From assembly GCF_004116625.1 (NCBI RefSeq), contig NZ_NXIE01000003.1, forward strand, positions 124,001 to 188,000: 64,000 nt of DNA. Direction: 5' to 3'. Origin of the DNA: Halarcobacter mediterraneus (lineage in GTDB: Bacteria > Campylobacterota > Campylobacteria > Campylobacterales > Arcobacteraceae). Of the stretch, positions 35,549 through 44,997 are shown piece after piece. The position numbers were made by a program, and so were the translations under genes. The notes under the pieces are model-generated. The model saw only the letters and a list, made by a program, of their open reading frames with translations. It searched no databases and had not been told where the DNA came from. How positions within the stretch are numbered: position 1 is the first letter of the stretch; every line of letters begins with the position of its first letter.

Positions 35549-36687
35549 TAAACAACTTCTAAATACATAAAGGCCGTTGAGAATCTTCCACTTTCAGGAA
35601 TATAACAAAGAAGTTTCTGACCTTTTTTTAATTTATTTGAGTTAAACAACTCTTCAAGCATAATATAAATTGATGCAGAACCTGTATTTCCAAACTCTGT
35701 AAGATTTGTAAACCATTTTTCAAAAGGAATTTCTAAACCACCTTTTTTCATTCCTTCATATACTTTTTCTCTAAAAAAAGTTGAGGAATAATGGGGAACA
35801 AAGTAAGCAATATCTTCTTCTTTTAAATCTCTTTTTTCTAATATCTTTTGAATAGGTTTTGTTACAGTATATTCAATAATATTTTCATTTAAAAGTTTTA
35901 CGTTTTGTTTTATTGATAAAAGAGATTTACTCATAACTTCTTGCTGTTCTAAAGCTCTCCACGGTGTGATATTGTGATTTTCATCAAATTCACAACCACT
36001 ATACATACAAGTTGGCATTTCACCTGCATAAGATAAAATATCAATCCATTTTACTTCTAATGACAGACCTTTTTCATTTGGTTTGTTTTCTAAAAGCATT
36101 GCTCCAGCACCATCAGATAACATCCATCTTAAAAAATCTTTTTCAAACTCAATTCCTGGATTTTTTTCTAACTCTTTATAATTAGATTCTTCTTTAAAAT
36201 TATTTGAATTTAATATCATTGATGAAGTTTCTGAACCAGTTGAAATACCATTTGTTAGTTCACCTGCTTTTATTCCATAATAGATGTATTTTAAGGCATT
36301 TATTCCACTTAAACAAATACCTGAAGCACTTAAAGTCTCGATTTCATTTATTCCTAACTCCCCTTGTACCATAAGAGTATGTCCAGGCATTAATTGATCA
36401 GCCGAAGTTGTTCCACAAGATAAAGCTTCTAACTTTTCTAAGTTAAAATCATCATTTTCTAATTTTTTTATAGCATTAGCAGTAATTTGTGCATTTGTAA
36501 AAAGAGGTTTTAAACTATTTTTTTCTAGTACATAAAATCTTCTTTTTATTCCATTACTTCTAAGTACTATTTTTTTAGCTTTTGATTTCTTTCCACCTAT
36601 ATAACCTAAATATTCTTCCATTTCATCATTTAATACTGGTTTATTTGGCATAAATTTTTGTATATTGTTTATATAAACACTGTTCAT
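35548..36687 (-). CDS. darB: Ketosynthase III-like enzyme DarB
   Basis: This 379-residue thiolase-fold enzyme resembles DarB, which condenses two acyl-derived chains into a cyclohexanedione in dialkylresorcinol biosynthesis. The KASIII-type triad is complete: Cys125 in SASGICLSG, His299 in FVPHYSS and Asn334 in FGNTGSASI. It is longer and more divergent than FabH and lies directly behind darA, the pairing known from Azoarcus and flexirubin producers. The DarB reading depends on this context. Confidence 0.87.
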   Translation of the reverse strand: MNSVYINNIQKFMPNKPVLNDEMEEYLGYIGGKKSKAKKIVLRSNGIKRRFYVLEKNSLKPLFTNAQITANAIKKLENDDFNLEKLEALSCGTTSADQLMPGHTLMVQGELGINEIETLSASGICLSGINALKYIYYGIKAGELTNGISTGSETSSMILNSNNFKEESNYKELEKNPGIEFEKDFLRWMLSDGAGAMLLENKPNEKGLSLEVKWIDILSYAGEMPTCMYSGCEFDENHNITPWRALEQQEVMSKSLLSIKQNVKLLNENIIEYTVTKPIQKILEKRDLKEEDIAYFVPHYSSTFFREKVYEGMKKGGLEIPFEKWFTNLTEFGNTGSASIYIMLEELFNSNKLKKGQKLLCYIPESGRFSTAFMYLEVV

Positions 36688-36688
36688 T

Positions 36689-37639
36689 TTATAAAAAATC
36701 CTTCATTCTATCTTTTGCACTTCCAGAGGGTGCTTCAAATACTTCTTTTTGTTTTAAAATTTTCTCTTTATTAACTTTTCTAATTATTGTTTGAACCAAC
36801 ATATTAATTGGAACAATTGTTAAAATAATTAAAAGTAAAAAAAACACATAAAGCATTACTATAGGCTTTCTTTTAGGGTCCCCTTGTTTTCCAACTTTTC
36901 TAATAAGTTTTCCCCAAATCATAAAACTTTTAGTTGCTATTTGTTCACTTTTTATTAGTTTTTCATCTATTATAACTGCATTTAATCCATGGCAAATAGA
37001 TTCTTGTTTTTTCTCTTCATCATTTGCTAAAGCATGACTTATTGCTTTACCAAATCTTGAAGCTTCTTTTATATCTTGTTTTGAAATACCAGCCTCTGGA
37101 AAAATTCCCCATAAGGAGTCTCTTTTCCCTGTTAACATCCATCTTGGAGTTGTAACAAAAGTTGCAAAAGAGTTTCCTTGGTCAATTAAAACTATATTAT
37201 CTATAAGTTTTGCTTCAACATCACTAAGCATTTGTTTTAATTTTTCTTGTGCCATAACCCACATATTTCTACAACCAATTAAAGTAATAACTGGCTTACC
37301 TTTTAACTTTCTTTTTGCATAATCACTTTTTAAAAAAGCTGTTATTGGTAAAGATGGAGATAAGAACCATACTTGATAAGGTAAAATCACCAAATCATAA
37401 TCATTGTCATCATCTTCTATCTCTTTAATTTCTGGAGGGTCTAAATATATTGATTCTGGAAAACAATCCATAAAAGTCATAAAATCCCATGGAAAAGGAT
37501 ATGGTTTTAATGGTTCAATTTTTTTATAAACCACTTCTACATTTGTATCTGCCTCTAAAGGGGCTAAAACTGAGTCTGTTAATTGTGTTAATTGTCCAGT
37601 CTGAGAGTATGATATAACTAATACTTTTTTAATATTCAA
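36689..37639 (-). CDS. darA: Flavodoxin-fold dialkylresorcinol aromatase DarA
   Basis: This 316-residue protein begins with a flavodoxin-type FMN loop (ISYSQTGQL, 9-17) and continues through YDLVILPYQVWF and GCRNMW (about 136-141). One membrane helix lies near residues 264-284 (LYVFFLLLIILTIV). It matches the DarA family, which oxidises the DarB product to the resorcinol. The gene is first in the leftward DAR operon and ends one base before darB begins. An A/T-rich 109-base gap upstream holds its promoter. Confidence 0.85.
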   Translation of the reverse strand: MNIKKVLVISYSQTGQLTQLTDSVLAPLEADTNVEVVYKKIEPLKPYPFPWDFMTFMDCFPESIYLDPPEIKEIEDDDNDYDLVILPYQVWFLSPSLPITAFLKSDYAKRKLKGKPVITLIGCRNMWVMAQEKLKQMLSDVEAKLIDNIVLIDQGNSFATFVTTPRWMLTGKRDSLWGIFPEAGISKQDIKEASRFGKAISHALANDEEKKQESICHGLNAVIIDEKLIKSEQIATKSFMIWGKLIRKVGKQGDPKRKPIVMLYVFFLLLIILTIVPINMLVQTIIRKVNKEKILKQKEVFEAPSGSAKDRMKDFL

Positions 37640-37677
37640 AATAAAACCTACTATATATAATATTATATTATATCAAA

Positions 37678-37698
37678 GAATTATTTAATAAATAATTC
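37678..37698. repeat. Palindrome in the darA upstream region
   Basis: GAATTATTTA and its exact complement flank one central base. It lies about 40 bases upstream of darA and 50 bases beyond the end of the lipoprotein gene. It could be an operator for the DAR operon or a weak hairpin ending the lipoprotein transcript; the U tract is poor. Confidence 0.45.
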
Positions 37699-37748
37699 AA
37701 TTAGATAAATATAGCGAAACTAAAAAAGTTCCTCTATATTCTTGATAA

Positions 37749-38693
37749 TTATCTAAGTAAATCTGTATCACCTAATCTTGCATTATCTATTGGACTATAT
37801 AGCCAAATTGAAACATCATTTCCTAAAGCTTTCACAGTTCTTCCTAATACTGAACAAGAACTTTTATAAGCACCCCAAAAACCTCCACCTGAAACTCTTG
37901 CTGCTTTAAAAGAACCATACTTTTTATTCCCTTTTACTAATTTTCCCTCAATAATTACGAATTTGCTATGTCCTCTAAATGCTCCTCCTTGACTTACTGC
38001 TTCAGTAATTTTTACATCTAAAAATAAATCCTTTGAAGAAGGATTGTCTTTATATTCTACTTTTAAACCTTGTTCTAAAGCATATTGTTTAATAAAACTA
38101 GCAAGTTGTTCATTGATAGTACACTCAGTTTTTATATTTGTGGCAACTCTGCTATTTGTAGAGAAAGGGGTCATTCTTTTTAAATATATTATTTTTCCAT
38201 TTATTTCTGAACTATTTGATTTAGAGTAATTTTCATTTTCTTCTTTCTTTTTAGGTTTTATGTTAAGCACTTCTCTTGAAGTAGGACCAACATCTCCTAT
38301 TTGGAATAACTCATAGTTAATATCTTTTTCTAAATTACCTATCCATTTATTGTAATTTTTGTGAATAGTATTAGAACCTGCATCATATTTCATATTTCTA
38401 CTATCTTTATATGAAATTTTATATCCCTTACTATTATAATTTATATTTACAATAACTAAATGTTTTCCTCTTACATTATTTTTTGCTTCAATTAAACCTG
38501 TTTTAATTTTTTTAGTACCCCATCCTCTTTTCATTGCAGCTTTTACTATTGCATTTTCAACTTTTTTTGTATTAACTTTTTTGTCATTTATATAATCTGT
38601 ATTATCAATATTATGAATTGCTGCTGTTTTACAACCTGATAAGATTAATATAAATACTAATAATATTCCTGTAACTAAAACTGTTTTTTTCAT
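37749..38693 (-). CDS. Two-domain lipoprotein, long copy
   Basis: This 314-residue protein has a lipoprotein signal (LLVFILILSGC, lipobox Cys21). Its first domain (about 30-135) is nearly identical to the whole of the neighbouring short lipoprotein. A linker rich in K, N, E and S follows, then a second domain (about 165-314) resembling lipoproteins with a DUF4410-like beta fold (LFLDVKITEA, GGGFWGAYKSS). The upstream short copy ends two bases before this start. No link with the pigment cluster is evident. Function is unknown. Confidence 0.72.
   Translation of the reverse strand: MKKTVLVTGILLVFILILSGCKTAAIHNIDNTDYINDKKVNTKKVENAIVKAAMKRGWGTKKIKTGLIEAKNNVRGKHLVIVNINYNSKGYKISYKDSRNMKYDAGSNTIHKNYNKWIGNLEKDINYELFQIGDVGPTSREVLNIKPKKKEENENYSKSNSSEINGKIIYLKRMTPFSTNSRVATNIKTECTINEQLASFIKQYALEQGLKVEYKDNPSSKDLFLDVKITEAVSQGGAFRGHSKFVIIEGKLVKGNKKYGSFKAARVSGGGFWGAYKSSCSVLGRTVKALGNDVSIWLYSPIDNARLGDTDLLR
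38363..38510 (-). repeat. Tandem duplication, copy A
   Basis: This 148-base stretch matches 38773-38920 with one difference seen (CCC against CCT), while flanking bases differ much more. It codes for the core of the first lipoprotein domain. Confidence 0.85.
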
Positions 38694-38695
38694 TA

Positions 38696-39103
38696 TTATT
38701 TTGCACCTAATTGGAATAACTCATAATTGATATCATTTTCTAAATTAGAAACCCATTTATTATAATTTTTATGAATAGTATTAGAACCTGCATCATATTT
38801 CATATTTCTACTATCTTTATATGAAATTTTATATCCTTTACTATTATAATTTATATTTACAATAACTAAATGTTTTCCTCTTACATTATTTTTTGCTTCA
38901 ATTAAACCTGTTTTAATTTTCTTTGTAACCCACCCTCTTTTCATTGAACCTTTTATAATTGCTCTTTCTACTTTACTAGTAGTAAGTTTTTTATCACTTA
39001 AATAATTAGAGTTATCAATATTGTATACAGTTGTTGTTCTACATCCTGATAACATTAAAACAAACACTAATAATACTCCCGTAATTAAAGCAGTTTTTTT
39101 CAT
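38696..39103 (-). CDS. Short lipoprotein, duplicate of the neighbour's first domain
   Basis: This 135-residue protein has a lipoprotein signal with LMLSGC (Cys21) and a single domain whose central 45 residues (NNVRGKHLVIVNINY through KNYNKW) are the same as in the next gene. It ends at INYELFQLGAK, where the longer copy continues into a linker and second domain. Either this is a truncated duplicate or the longer gene gained a domain. Its function is unknown. Confidence 0.72.
   Translation of the reverse strand: MKKTALITGVLLVFVLMLSGCRTTTVYNIDNSNYLSDKKLTTSKVERAIIKGSMKRGWVTKKIKTGLIEAKNNVRGKHLVIVNINYNSKGYKISYKDSRNMKYDAGSNTIHKNYNKWVSNLENDINYELFQLGAK
38773..38920 (-). repeat. Tandem duplication, copy B
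   Basis: This is the partner of 38363-38510 in the same orientation, with one difference seen over 148 bases. Near identity in an otherwise diverged pair suggests a recent duplication or gene conversion. Confidence 0.85.
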
Positions 39104-39163
39104 ATTTCTTCCTTTTTAGTTTTTAATATTTTACAATAAAAATGTCTCAGAAGTGTCTCAATT

Positions 39164-40492
39164 TTATATTTTTATAGAAATTGTTTTATATGGATTGTAT
39201 AAAACATTTGCTCCATGCTGGATTTTTACATTTCTTCTTTGAGTATAATCTACAAAATAATTTCCTTGGAAATCTGTTGAAAACTGAGCACAAATCTTTG
39301 CTGCTTTTTCTATAACATCCTCTGGCAGACTTTTTTTACTATTTTGAACAATTACATGGGAAGAAGGTGCATCTTTTAGATGAAACCAAAAGTCATTTGC
39401 TTTTGAATTTTCCAGTAAATAGATATTTTCTCTTTCATTTGTTCCTAATAATATTTTATATCCATTATAAAAAAAGCTTTCATAATTTTGACTCTTTTTT
39501 GTTTTTATCTGATTCTTTTGTTTTTTTGGAAGAAAAAATTCTATTTCATCTATAGTTTTACACTTTTTAATATTATTTATTAATCTTTTTAAAAAATCAA
39601 CTTTTTCTTCTAAATTTGATTTTTCTATTTTTATATTTAAAGCTTTTTGCTTACTTCTCTTTGCTCTTTTAAATAAAGTATTGGAAAAGGTAGAAGCTGA
39701 ATATCTTGTATCTAAATCAATCTGTACTTTATTTCCATTATAATCATAAGTTTCTAACACTTCTTGATAAGGTTTAATAAGATGCAAGTTATTAAGAATA
39801 AGGTTTGCCTTTTCATAAAGTTCATTGGATTCTTTTTCTAAATTTTCTTTTTTAGGAAGAGTAGTTAAAGTTTTTTCTAATTTTTTAAGCTTTTTATTTA
39901 CTTGGGTGATTTTTTGTTTCTTATGATTTTCTAAATTAGTATATTCTATTTCTTCATATATTTTATATAAATAGTTTTCTATATCTTCAACTTTTTCTAG
40001 TTTTGGAGTAAAGTTTTGTTTAGGTATTTCATCTAATTTAATACCTACTTTAACAACTCTGCTTGAAGAAAATTCATCAATGTGTCTTAAAGCTTCTAAA
40101 ATAACTCTATTTTCATCTAAAATTATAATATTAGTATGCTTACCTGTAAATTCTAATTGTAAAATGGTAGTAAGCTTTTTGTAGGAAGAAGAAGAGTTTA
40201 CTCTTATATTTATTACTTTATCTTCATTATATATCTCTATATTTTCAATTTTTGAATTAATAAACCTTTTCTGTAATACAACATCAAAAGGAGCATTAAA
40301 ATCTTTTTTTGTATTGGCAGGACTATTCTTCTTATAAATAAAGCTTCTACCTTTTGTTAAATCAAAATATATAGTATTTTTATCATTAAACTCTATTATA
40401 ATTGTATTATTGTCAATCCTCTTAATTCTCTTAATAATTTGGACTTTTTCTTTTAAATAGTTTACAATTTCTTTTAATAAAAAATATTTCAC
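39164..40492 (-). CDS. NFACT-family protein, RqcH-like
   Basis: This 442-residue protein has an NFACT-N domain (about 1-170), a central coiled coil (about 175-310) and a C-terminal NFACT-R/DUF814 domain (about 335-442) with WFHLKDAPSSHVIV and GNYFVDYTQRRNV. RqcH/Rqc2 proteins bind stalled 50S subunits and can add C-terminal alanine tails. It is shorter than Firmicutes RqcH, as is usual in this phylum. The old name, fibronectin-binding protein, is misleading. Where many RqcH proteins carry a conserved DR pair, I see DK (YNEDKVI), although that alignment is by eye. Confidence 0.82.
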   Translation of the reverse strand: MKYFLLKEIVNYLKEKVQIIKRIKRIDNNTIIIEFNDKNTIYFDLTKGRSFIYKKNSPANTKKDFNAPFDVVLQKRFINSKIENIEIYNEDKVINIRVNSSSSYKKLTTILQLEFTGKHTNIIILDENRVILEALRHIDEFSSSRVVKVGIKLDEIPKQNFTPKLEKVEDIENYLYKIYEEIEYTNLENHKKQKITQVNKKLKKLEKTLTTLPKKENLEKESNELYEKANLILNNLHLIKPYQEVLETYDYNGNKVQIDLDTRYSASTFSNTLFKRAKRSKQKALNIKIEKSNLEEKVDFLKRLINNIKKCKTIDEIEFFLPKKQKNQIKTKKSQNYESFFYNGYKILLGTNERENIYLLENSKANDFWFHLKDAPSSHVIVQNSKKSLPEDVIEKAAKICAQFSTDFQGNYFVDYTQRRNVKIQHGANVLYNPYKTISIKI

Positions 40493-40581
40493 GATTAATC
40501 ACTTTTTCTTATATTTGTGTAAGTATTGTTTTTATGTATATTAGATATAATGATACCACAATATTTATTAGGAGATGAAAT

Positions 40582-40905
40582 ATGACTAAATTATTAAAGT
40601 TAACAATGGCAGTAGCACTACTTTTAGGTGCAGTTTCAACAACAGCTTCAGCTGATGCAAGAAAAGGTCAAAAAATTTTTATTAAAAAATTTAAGGCTAA
40701 GTGTGGTTTTAATGGAGCAAAATTTGCTGCAAAACATTCTCAAGCAGAATGGGAAGAGATTAATGAAGCAGGTAATTTCAAAAAAGAAATGATGACAATT
40801 TGTCCAGATGTAAAAGAGTCTGATATAAAAGATTCTTGGGTACCTCATTTATATGATTTCTCTTATGATTATGCAAATGATTCAGGGAATGTTCCATCTT
40901 GCTAA
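40582..40905 (+). CDS. Small exported cysteine-containing protein, cytochrome c-like without haem motif
   Basis: This 107-residue protein has a clear signal peptide (residues 1-24, ending TTASA). The mature part begins ARKGQKIFIKKF, recalling the start of class I cytochromes c, but there is no CXXCH. Single cysteines occur in KAKCGF, TICPD and the final SC. A TATAAT at 40546 and AGGAG before the ATG support expression. It lies upstream of the DUF3373 outer-membrane protein. Similar haem-less proteins may occur in related genomes; the function is unknown. Confidence 0.7.
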   Translation: MTKLLKLTMAVALLLGAVSTTASADARKGQKIFIKKFKAKCGFNGAKFAAKHSQAEWEEINEAGNFKKEMMTICPDVKESDIKDSWVPHLYDFSYDYANDSGNVPSC

Positions 40906-41003
40906 TCTAATGCTAGAGTTTAGGGTAAATCCCTTTACTCTTAAACTCTTTAACTACAAAACACTAATTTTTTGGCTAACACTTATTGAAACAAAGGAAA
41001 AAA

Positions 41004-42542
41004 ATGAAAAAAAGCATGATTGCTCTATCTGTAGTAGCTGCTTTTGCAACTTCAAGTTTTGCTAATGCAATCTCAAATGAAGAGATGTTAAAGCAAATAA
41101 ATGCATTAAAGGCTCAAATTACAGCTTTAGAGAATAAACTAACTCAAACACAAAACACATCAAAAGAAAATAAAGTATCACTAGAAAATATGATGAAAAG
41201 TGAGACAATAAAAGTTGACGATACTAGATTCAAAAAACTAGAAAAAAAAGTTGCAAGAAATCAAAAAACTATAAAAGATGTTAAGATTCACGACTCAAAT
41301 GATAATATTAAGTGGGATATTGATTTTAGAACACAAATTGATAATCTACAATATAAATTCACAGATGGAACAAAGAAAAAAAACAACTCTTTAATGACAA
41401 ATAGATTATGGCTAGGAATGGGATACTCACCAAATGAAAATACTATTTTCAAAGGTAAACTATCATATCTAAAAGCCTATGGAGACTCTGCAAATCATTC
41501 GCAAGCAAATGTACAACCAGGTTATGCAAACTTTGATTGGGTTACAAATGAAAATGCTACAGATAACTCTTTAAAAGTAAAAGAAGCATATTGGTTATAT
41601 ATGAATGATACTTTTCTTGATACTAAAGTTCCTTGGACTTTCTCTGTAGGAAGAAGACCTTCAACAGATGGATTAGGGATAAACTTAAGAGAAAATATGA
41701 CTCCAAACTCACCTCTATCTCATACAGTAAATGTAGAGTTTGATGGTTTCAGTTCAAAATTTACACTAGACAAAGTTACAGACATTCCAGGAATGTGGTT
41801 AAAATTCTGTGCAGGAAGAGGATTAACAAATGCTACACCTAGATTCAGTGCAGATGGGGCTGATTATGTAAAAGATGATAATGAAACTTCTGATATGGAT
41901 ATGTTTGGATTTATTTTTGTTCCGTATGATGATGGACAATACTCAATTCATACAAACTATGCAAGAGCTTGGAATATGATTGGATTTACACAAGCAGATA
42001 TGTTTGATGGAGACAATACTAATAATAACTTTAAAGATTTTGGAGATATGGATTTAGCTACTGTTATGTTTAAAGCTTATGGAATAGGAGATGGAATTTC
42101 AGACTATTTAGATGATACAACTTTCTTCGCTTCTTATGCGATGTCTAGAACACATCCAAAAGAGAATATGTCAATGCTAGGTAGTACAGATTCACAAACA
42201 GGTCACTCTTTTTGGTTAGGAGTAAATGCACCATGTCCAATAAGTCCTGATACTTCTAGAATTGGTATTGAATGGAACAAAGGTTCAAAATATTGGAGAT
42301 CAATGACTTATGGTGAAGATACAATGGCTGGCTCAAAAATTGCAGCAAGAGGTACAGCTTGGGAGATTTATAGACATCAAAAAATAAATGATGCTTTAAG
42401 TTTTGAATTATCATTTACAAGAATAGATTATGACTATTATGGAAGTAATGGTTTCTTTGGATTTGATGGTAACCCTGATTTAAATATGCCTTATGTAAAA
42501 ACAGCAGAGGATTTAAAAGCTAGTATTAGATATAAATTCTAA
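41004..42542 (+). CDS. DUF3373 outer-membrane protein, porin-like
   Basis: I use the ATG at 41004, preceded by AAAGGA; a TTG at 40986 would place that site inside the gene. The 512-residue protein has a signal peptide (1-22, ending FANA), a coiled coil of about 60 residues (LKQINALKAQITALENKL region) and a long beta-rich C-terminal domain ending in aromatic RYKF, the usual outer-membrane barrel signal. It matches DUF3373, common in Campylobacterota and thought to be porin-like. A hairpin follows and is shared with the converging gene. Confidence 0.82.
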   Translation: MKKSMIALSVVAAFATSSFANAISNEEMLKQINALKAQITALENKLTQTQNTSKENKVSLENMMKSETIKVDDTRFKKLEKKVARNQKTIKDVKIHDSNDNIKWDIDFRTQIDNLQYKFTDGTKKKNNSLMTNRLWLGMGYSPNENTIFKGKLSYLKAYGDSANHSQANVQPGYANFDWVTNENATDNSLKVKEAYWLYMNDTFLDTKVPWTFSVGRRPSTDGLGINLRENMTPNSPLSHTVNVEFDGFSSKFTLDKVTDIPGMWLKFCAGRGLTNATPRFSADGADYVKDDNETSDMDMFGFIFVPYDDGQYSIHTNYARAWNMIGFTQADMFDGDNTNNNFKDFGDMDLATVMFKAYGIGDGISDYLDDTTFFASYAMSRTHPKENMSMLGSTDSQTGHSFWLGVNAPCPISPDTSRIGIEWNKGSKYWRSMTYGEDTMAGSKIAARGTAWEIYRHQKINDALSFELSFTRIDYDYYGSNGFFGFDGNPDLNMPYVKTAEDLKASIRYKF

Positions 42543-42546
42543 AAAA

Positions 42547-42573
42547 AGATAAAAGAGAATTTCTCTTTTATCT
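42547..42573. terminator. Bidirectional hairpin between two converging genes
   Basis: The 13-base arms 42547-42559 and 42561-42573 are exactly complementary. The A run on the left and T-rich end serve both strands. The stop of the minus-strand gene lies inside the right arm. Confidence 0.75.
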
Positions 42574-43080
42574 AAATGAATATTGGTCTAATTTATATAT
42601 AACTTTTTCTGCAAGCTCAATCATTGAGATATTCAAAAGTTTAAATTTTTCATCTTTTATATTAAGTAATAACTTATCATATACATTAGCATAAGGATAA
42701 ATTATAAAATATATATATTCTTTAGAACGACTCTCTTTATCCAACTCTTTAAACCAAACTGCAAGCAATGAAAAATAAAGCATTGTAGGATTAAATACTT
42801 TTCCTTTTTCTAAATGCATTCCTATTTCTTTATTTATAAAATTATAAGAATCTAGAATAGCTTTTATTCTAAAGTGTTTATTATTTTTGATATAGTACTC
42901 ATTTGTTGAAGTAACTTTTAGAATCTCTTTATGCATATCATTTGAGATTTTAATAAGATATTCATTTATTTCTTCATCAAAATCAAAAAGTTTTTCATCT
43001 TTATCTTTATAAGATTCTATTAAATCTCTACAAAACAATAGTAAAGCTTCTGTTTTTATTTTAGATAGGTTCAAAATCAT
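42568..43080 (-). CDS. Hypothetical cytosolic protein, mostly helical
   Basis: This 170-residue protein has no signal, membrane helix or cysteine pair. It is predicted mostly helical, with many charged residues and a middle segment NPTMLYFSLLAVWFKELDK (about 111-129). It lies alone between the DUF3373 gene and thrS, transcribed against both. I recognise no family. Confidence 0.65.
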   Translation of the reverse strand: MILNLSKIKTEALLLFCRDLIESYKDKDEKLFDFDEEINEYLIKISNDMHKEILKVTSTNEYYIKNNKHFRIKAILDSYNFINKEIGMHLEKGKVFNPTMLYFSLLAVWFKELDKESRSKEYIYFIIYPYANVYDKLLLNIKDEKFKLLNISMIELAEKVIYKLDQYSFR

Positions 43081-43188
43081 ACACTATTTTACCAATTTTT
43101 TATTAATAAATCACTGTTAAGATTAAATTTAAGAGCTTTTAAGATAAAATATAAGAATTTTAAAAATTTTTGATTAAAAAGGAATTTA

Positions 43189-44997
43189 TTGGAACCTATT
43201 GGTATATTAAAGGAAGGGCAAATTTATGACCTTCAAACAGCGGAAGCTTTAAACTTAAGTGGAGATGAGATTAAAGCTGATAACTCTCCTGAATCTCTTG
43301 AAATATTAAGACACTCATGTGCTCACTTAATGGCACAAGCAATTAAAGAATTATATCCTGATGCTAAATTTTTTGTTGGTCCAGTAGTAAAAGAAGGTTT
43401 CTACTATGATTTTAAGACCGAAGAAAAAATTTCAGATGAAGATTTACCTAAAATTGAAAAGAAAATGAAAGAGTTAGCAAATGCTAAACTTCCAATTCAA
43501 AGGTACGAAGCATCAAGAGAAGAAATTCAAACAAAATTTGCAAATGATGAGTTAAAACAAGCAGTGCTTTCAAATATTACCGATGATACCCTAACCTTAT
43601 ATAAACAAGGGGATTTTGAAGACCTTTGTAGAGGTCCACATGTTCCAAATACAAGAATGATAAGAAGCTTCAAACTAACTAGAGTTGCAGGTGCATACTT
43701 AGGTGGAAATGAAGAAAATGAAATGATTACAAGAATTTATGGTATTGCTTTTTTTGATAAAAAAGAATTAAATGATTATGTAAGAATGCTAGAAGAAGCT
43801 AAAAAAAGAGATCATAGAAAATTAGGAACAGAACTTGAACTATTTACTTTCAATGAAGATGTAGGAGCTGGACTTCCACTATGGCTACCTAATGGTTCAA
43901 GACTAAGATCGAAACTTGAGCATTTATTATATAAAGCTCATAGAATAAGAGGTTATGAGCCTGTTCGTGGTCCAGAAATGTTAAAATCTGATATGTGGAA
44001 AATTTCAGGACACTATCAAAACTACAAAGAAAACATGTATTTTACAGTTATTGATGAACAAGAATATGGAATCAAACCTATGAACTGTGTTGGTCACATT
44101 CAGATTTTCAAGAATGATCTTGTGTCATATAAAGACCTACCAAAAAAACTTTTTGAGTATGGTGTTGTACATAGACATGAAATGAGTGGTGCAATGCATG
44201 GACTATTTAGAGTAAGAGAATTTACTCAAGATGATGCACATATTTTCTGTACTCAAAATCAAGTAAAAGATGTTATTATAGAAGTTCTTGAGTTTGTTGA
44301 CTCATTGATGAGATTATTTGATTTTAAATATGAGATGGAAGTTTCTACAAAACCTAAAAAAGCTATTGGAGATGATGAGTTTTGGGAGAAAACAACAAAA
44401 GGTATAATGGATGCCCTTGATTCAGAAGGTTTATCATATGGTATTGACGAAGGTGGGGGAGCTTTCTATGGACCAAAGATTGATATAAAGATATTAGATG
44501 CAATTGGAAGAAAATGGCAATGTGGGACTGTTCAAGTGGATATGAATTTACCTAGTAGATTTAATGTTGAGTATATAAATGATAAAGGTGAAAAAGAACA
44601 ACCTGTTATGATTCATAGAGCAATATTAGGTTCATTTGAAAGATTTATTGGAATCTTAACAGAACACTGTGCTGGAGAATTTCCATTTGTAATTGCTCCA
44701 ACACAAGTAATCTTTGTTCCAATAGCAGAAACACATGTAGCATATGCAAAACAGTTGCAAAGAGAACTTATAGAAGAGGATATGGATTCTAAAATTTATG
44801 ATATGAATGAATCATTAAATAAAAGAATTAGAATGGCTGAAAAACAAAGAGTACCAATGATTGTTGTAATTGGGGATGAAGAAGTTGAAAATGAGACAAT
44901 TGCTTTAAGAGATAGAAGAAAAAGAGAGCAGTCTAATTTAACTAAAGAAGAATTTATTAAAATGTTAAACGAAATTAAACTAGGGAGCAAAATTTGA
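43189..44997 (+). CDS. thrS: Threonine--tRNA ligase
   Basis: This class II synthetase charges tRNA-Thr. The start is a TTG after AAAAAGGAA. The 602-residue protein has only a remnant of the N-terminal TGS domain (about 40 residues), followed by the editing domain (HSCAHLMAQ near 47-55 and C in [10 protein letters not shown]), the catalytic core with the zinc cysteine MNCVGH, and the C-terminal anticodon domain. Lack of a full TGS domain is the common state in Campylobacterota. It overlaps infC by four bases. Confidence 0.96.
   Translation: MEPIGILKEGQIYDLQTAEALNLSGDEIKADNSPESLEILRHSCAHLMAQAIKELYPDAKFFVGPVVKEGFYYDFKTEEKISDEDLPKIEKKMKELANAKLPIQRYEASREEIQTKFANDELKQAVLSNITDDTLTLYKQGDFEDLCRGPHVPNTRMIRSFKLTRVAGAYLGGNEENEMITRIYGIAFFDKKELNDYVRMLEEAKKRDHRKLGTELELFTFNEDVGAGLPLWLPNGSRLRSKLEHLLYKAHRIRGYEPVRGPEMLKSDMWKISGHYQNYKENMYFTVIDEQEYGIKPMNCVGHIQIFKNDLVSYKDLPKKLFEYGVVHRHEMSGAMHGLFRVREFTQDDAHIFCTQNQVKDVIIEVLEFVDSLMRLFDFKYEMEVSTKPKKAIGDDEFWEKTTKGIMDALDSEGLSYGIDEGGGAFYGPKIDIKILDAIGRKWQCGTVQVDMNLPSRFNVEYINDKGEKEQPVMIHRAILGSFERFIGILTEHCAGEFPFVIAPTQVIFVPIAETHVAYAKQLQRELIEEDMDSKIYDMNESLNKRIRMAEKQRVPMIVVIGDEEVENETIALRDRRKREQSNLTKEEFIKMLNEIKLGSKI

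Noticed and set aside
35548-36687. Housekeeping FabH as the identity of the KASIII-like gene
   Set aside because: The protein is 379 residues, diverged from FabH, and sits directly behind darA in a DAR operon.
37678-37698. Palindrome as a firm terminator for the lipoprotein genes
   Set aside because: The U tract is weak and the site lies near the darA promoter, so an operator role is equally possible; kept only as a repeat.
16386-37748. Insertion sequences, integrase or tRNA attachment sites around the pigment cluster
   Set aside because: I looked for transposase-like frames, flanking direct repeats and nearby tRNAs and saw none. Transfer remains possible but is not shown by local marks.
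44994-44996. AUU start for infC as in E. coli
   Set aside because: The in-frame codon at the right distance from AGGGAG is TTG; the ATT nearby is out of frame.
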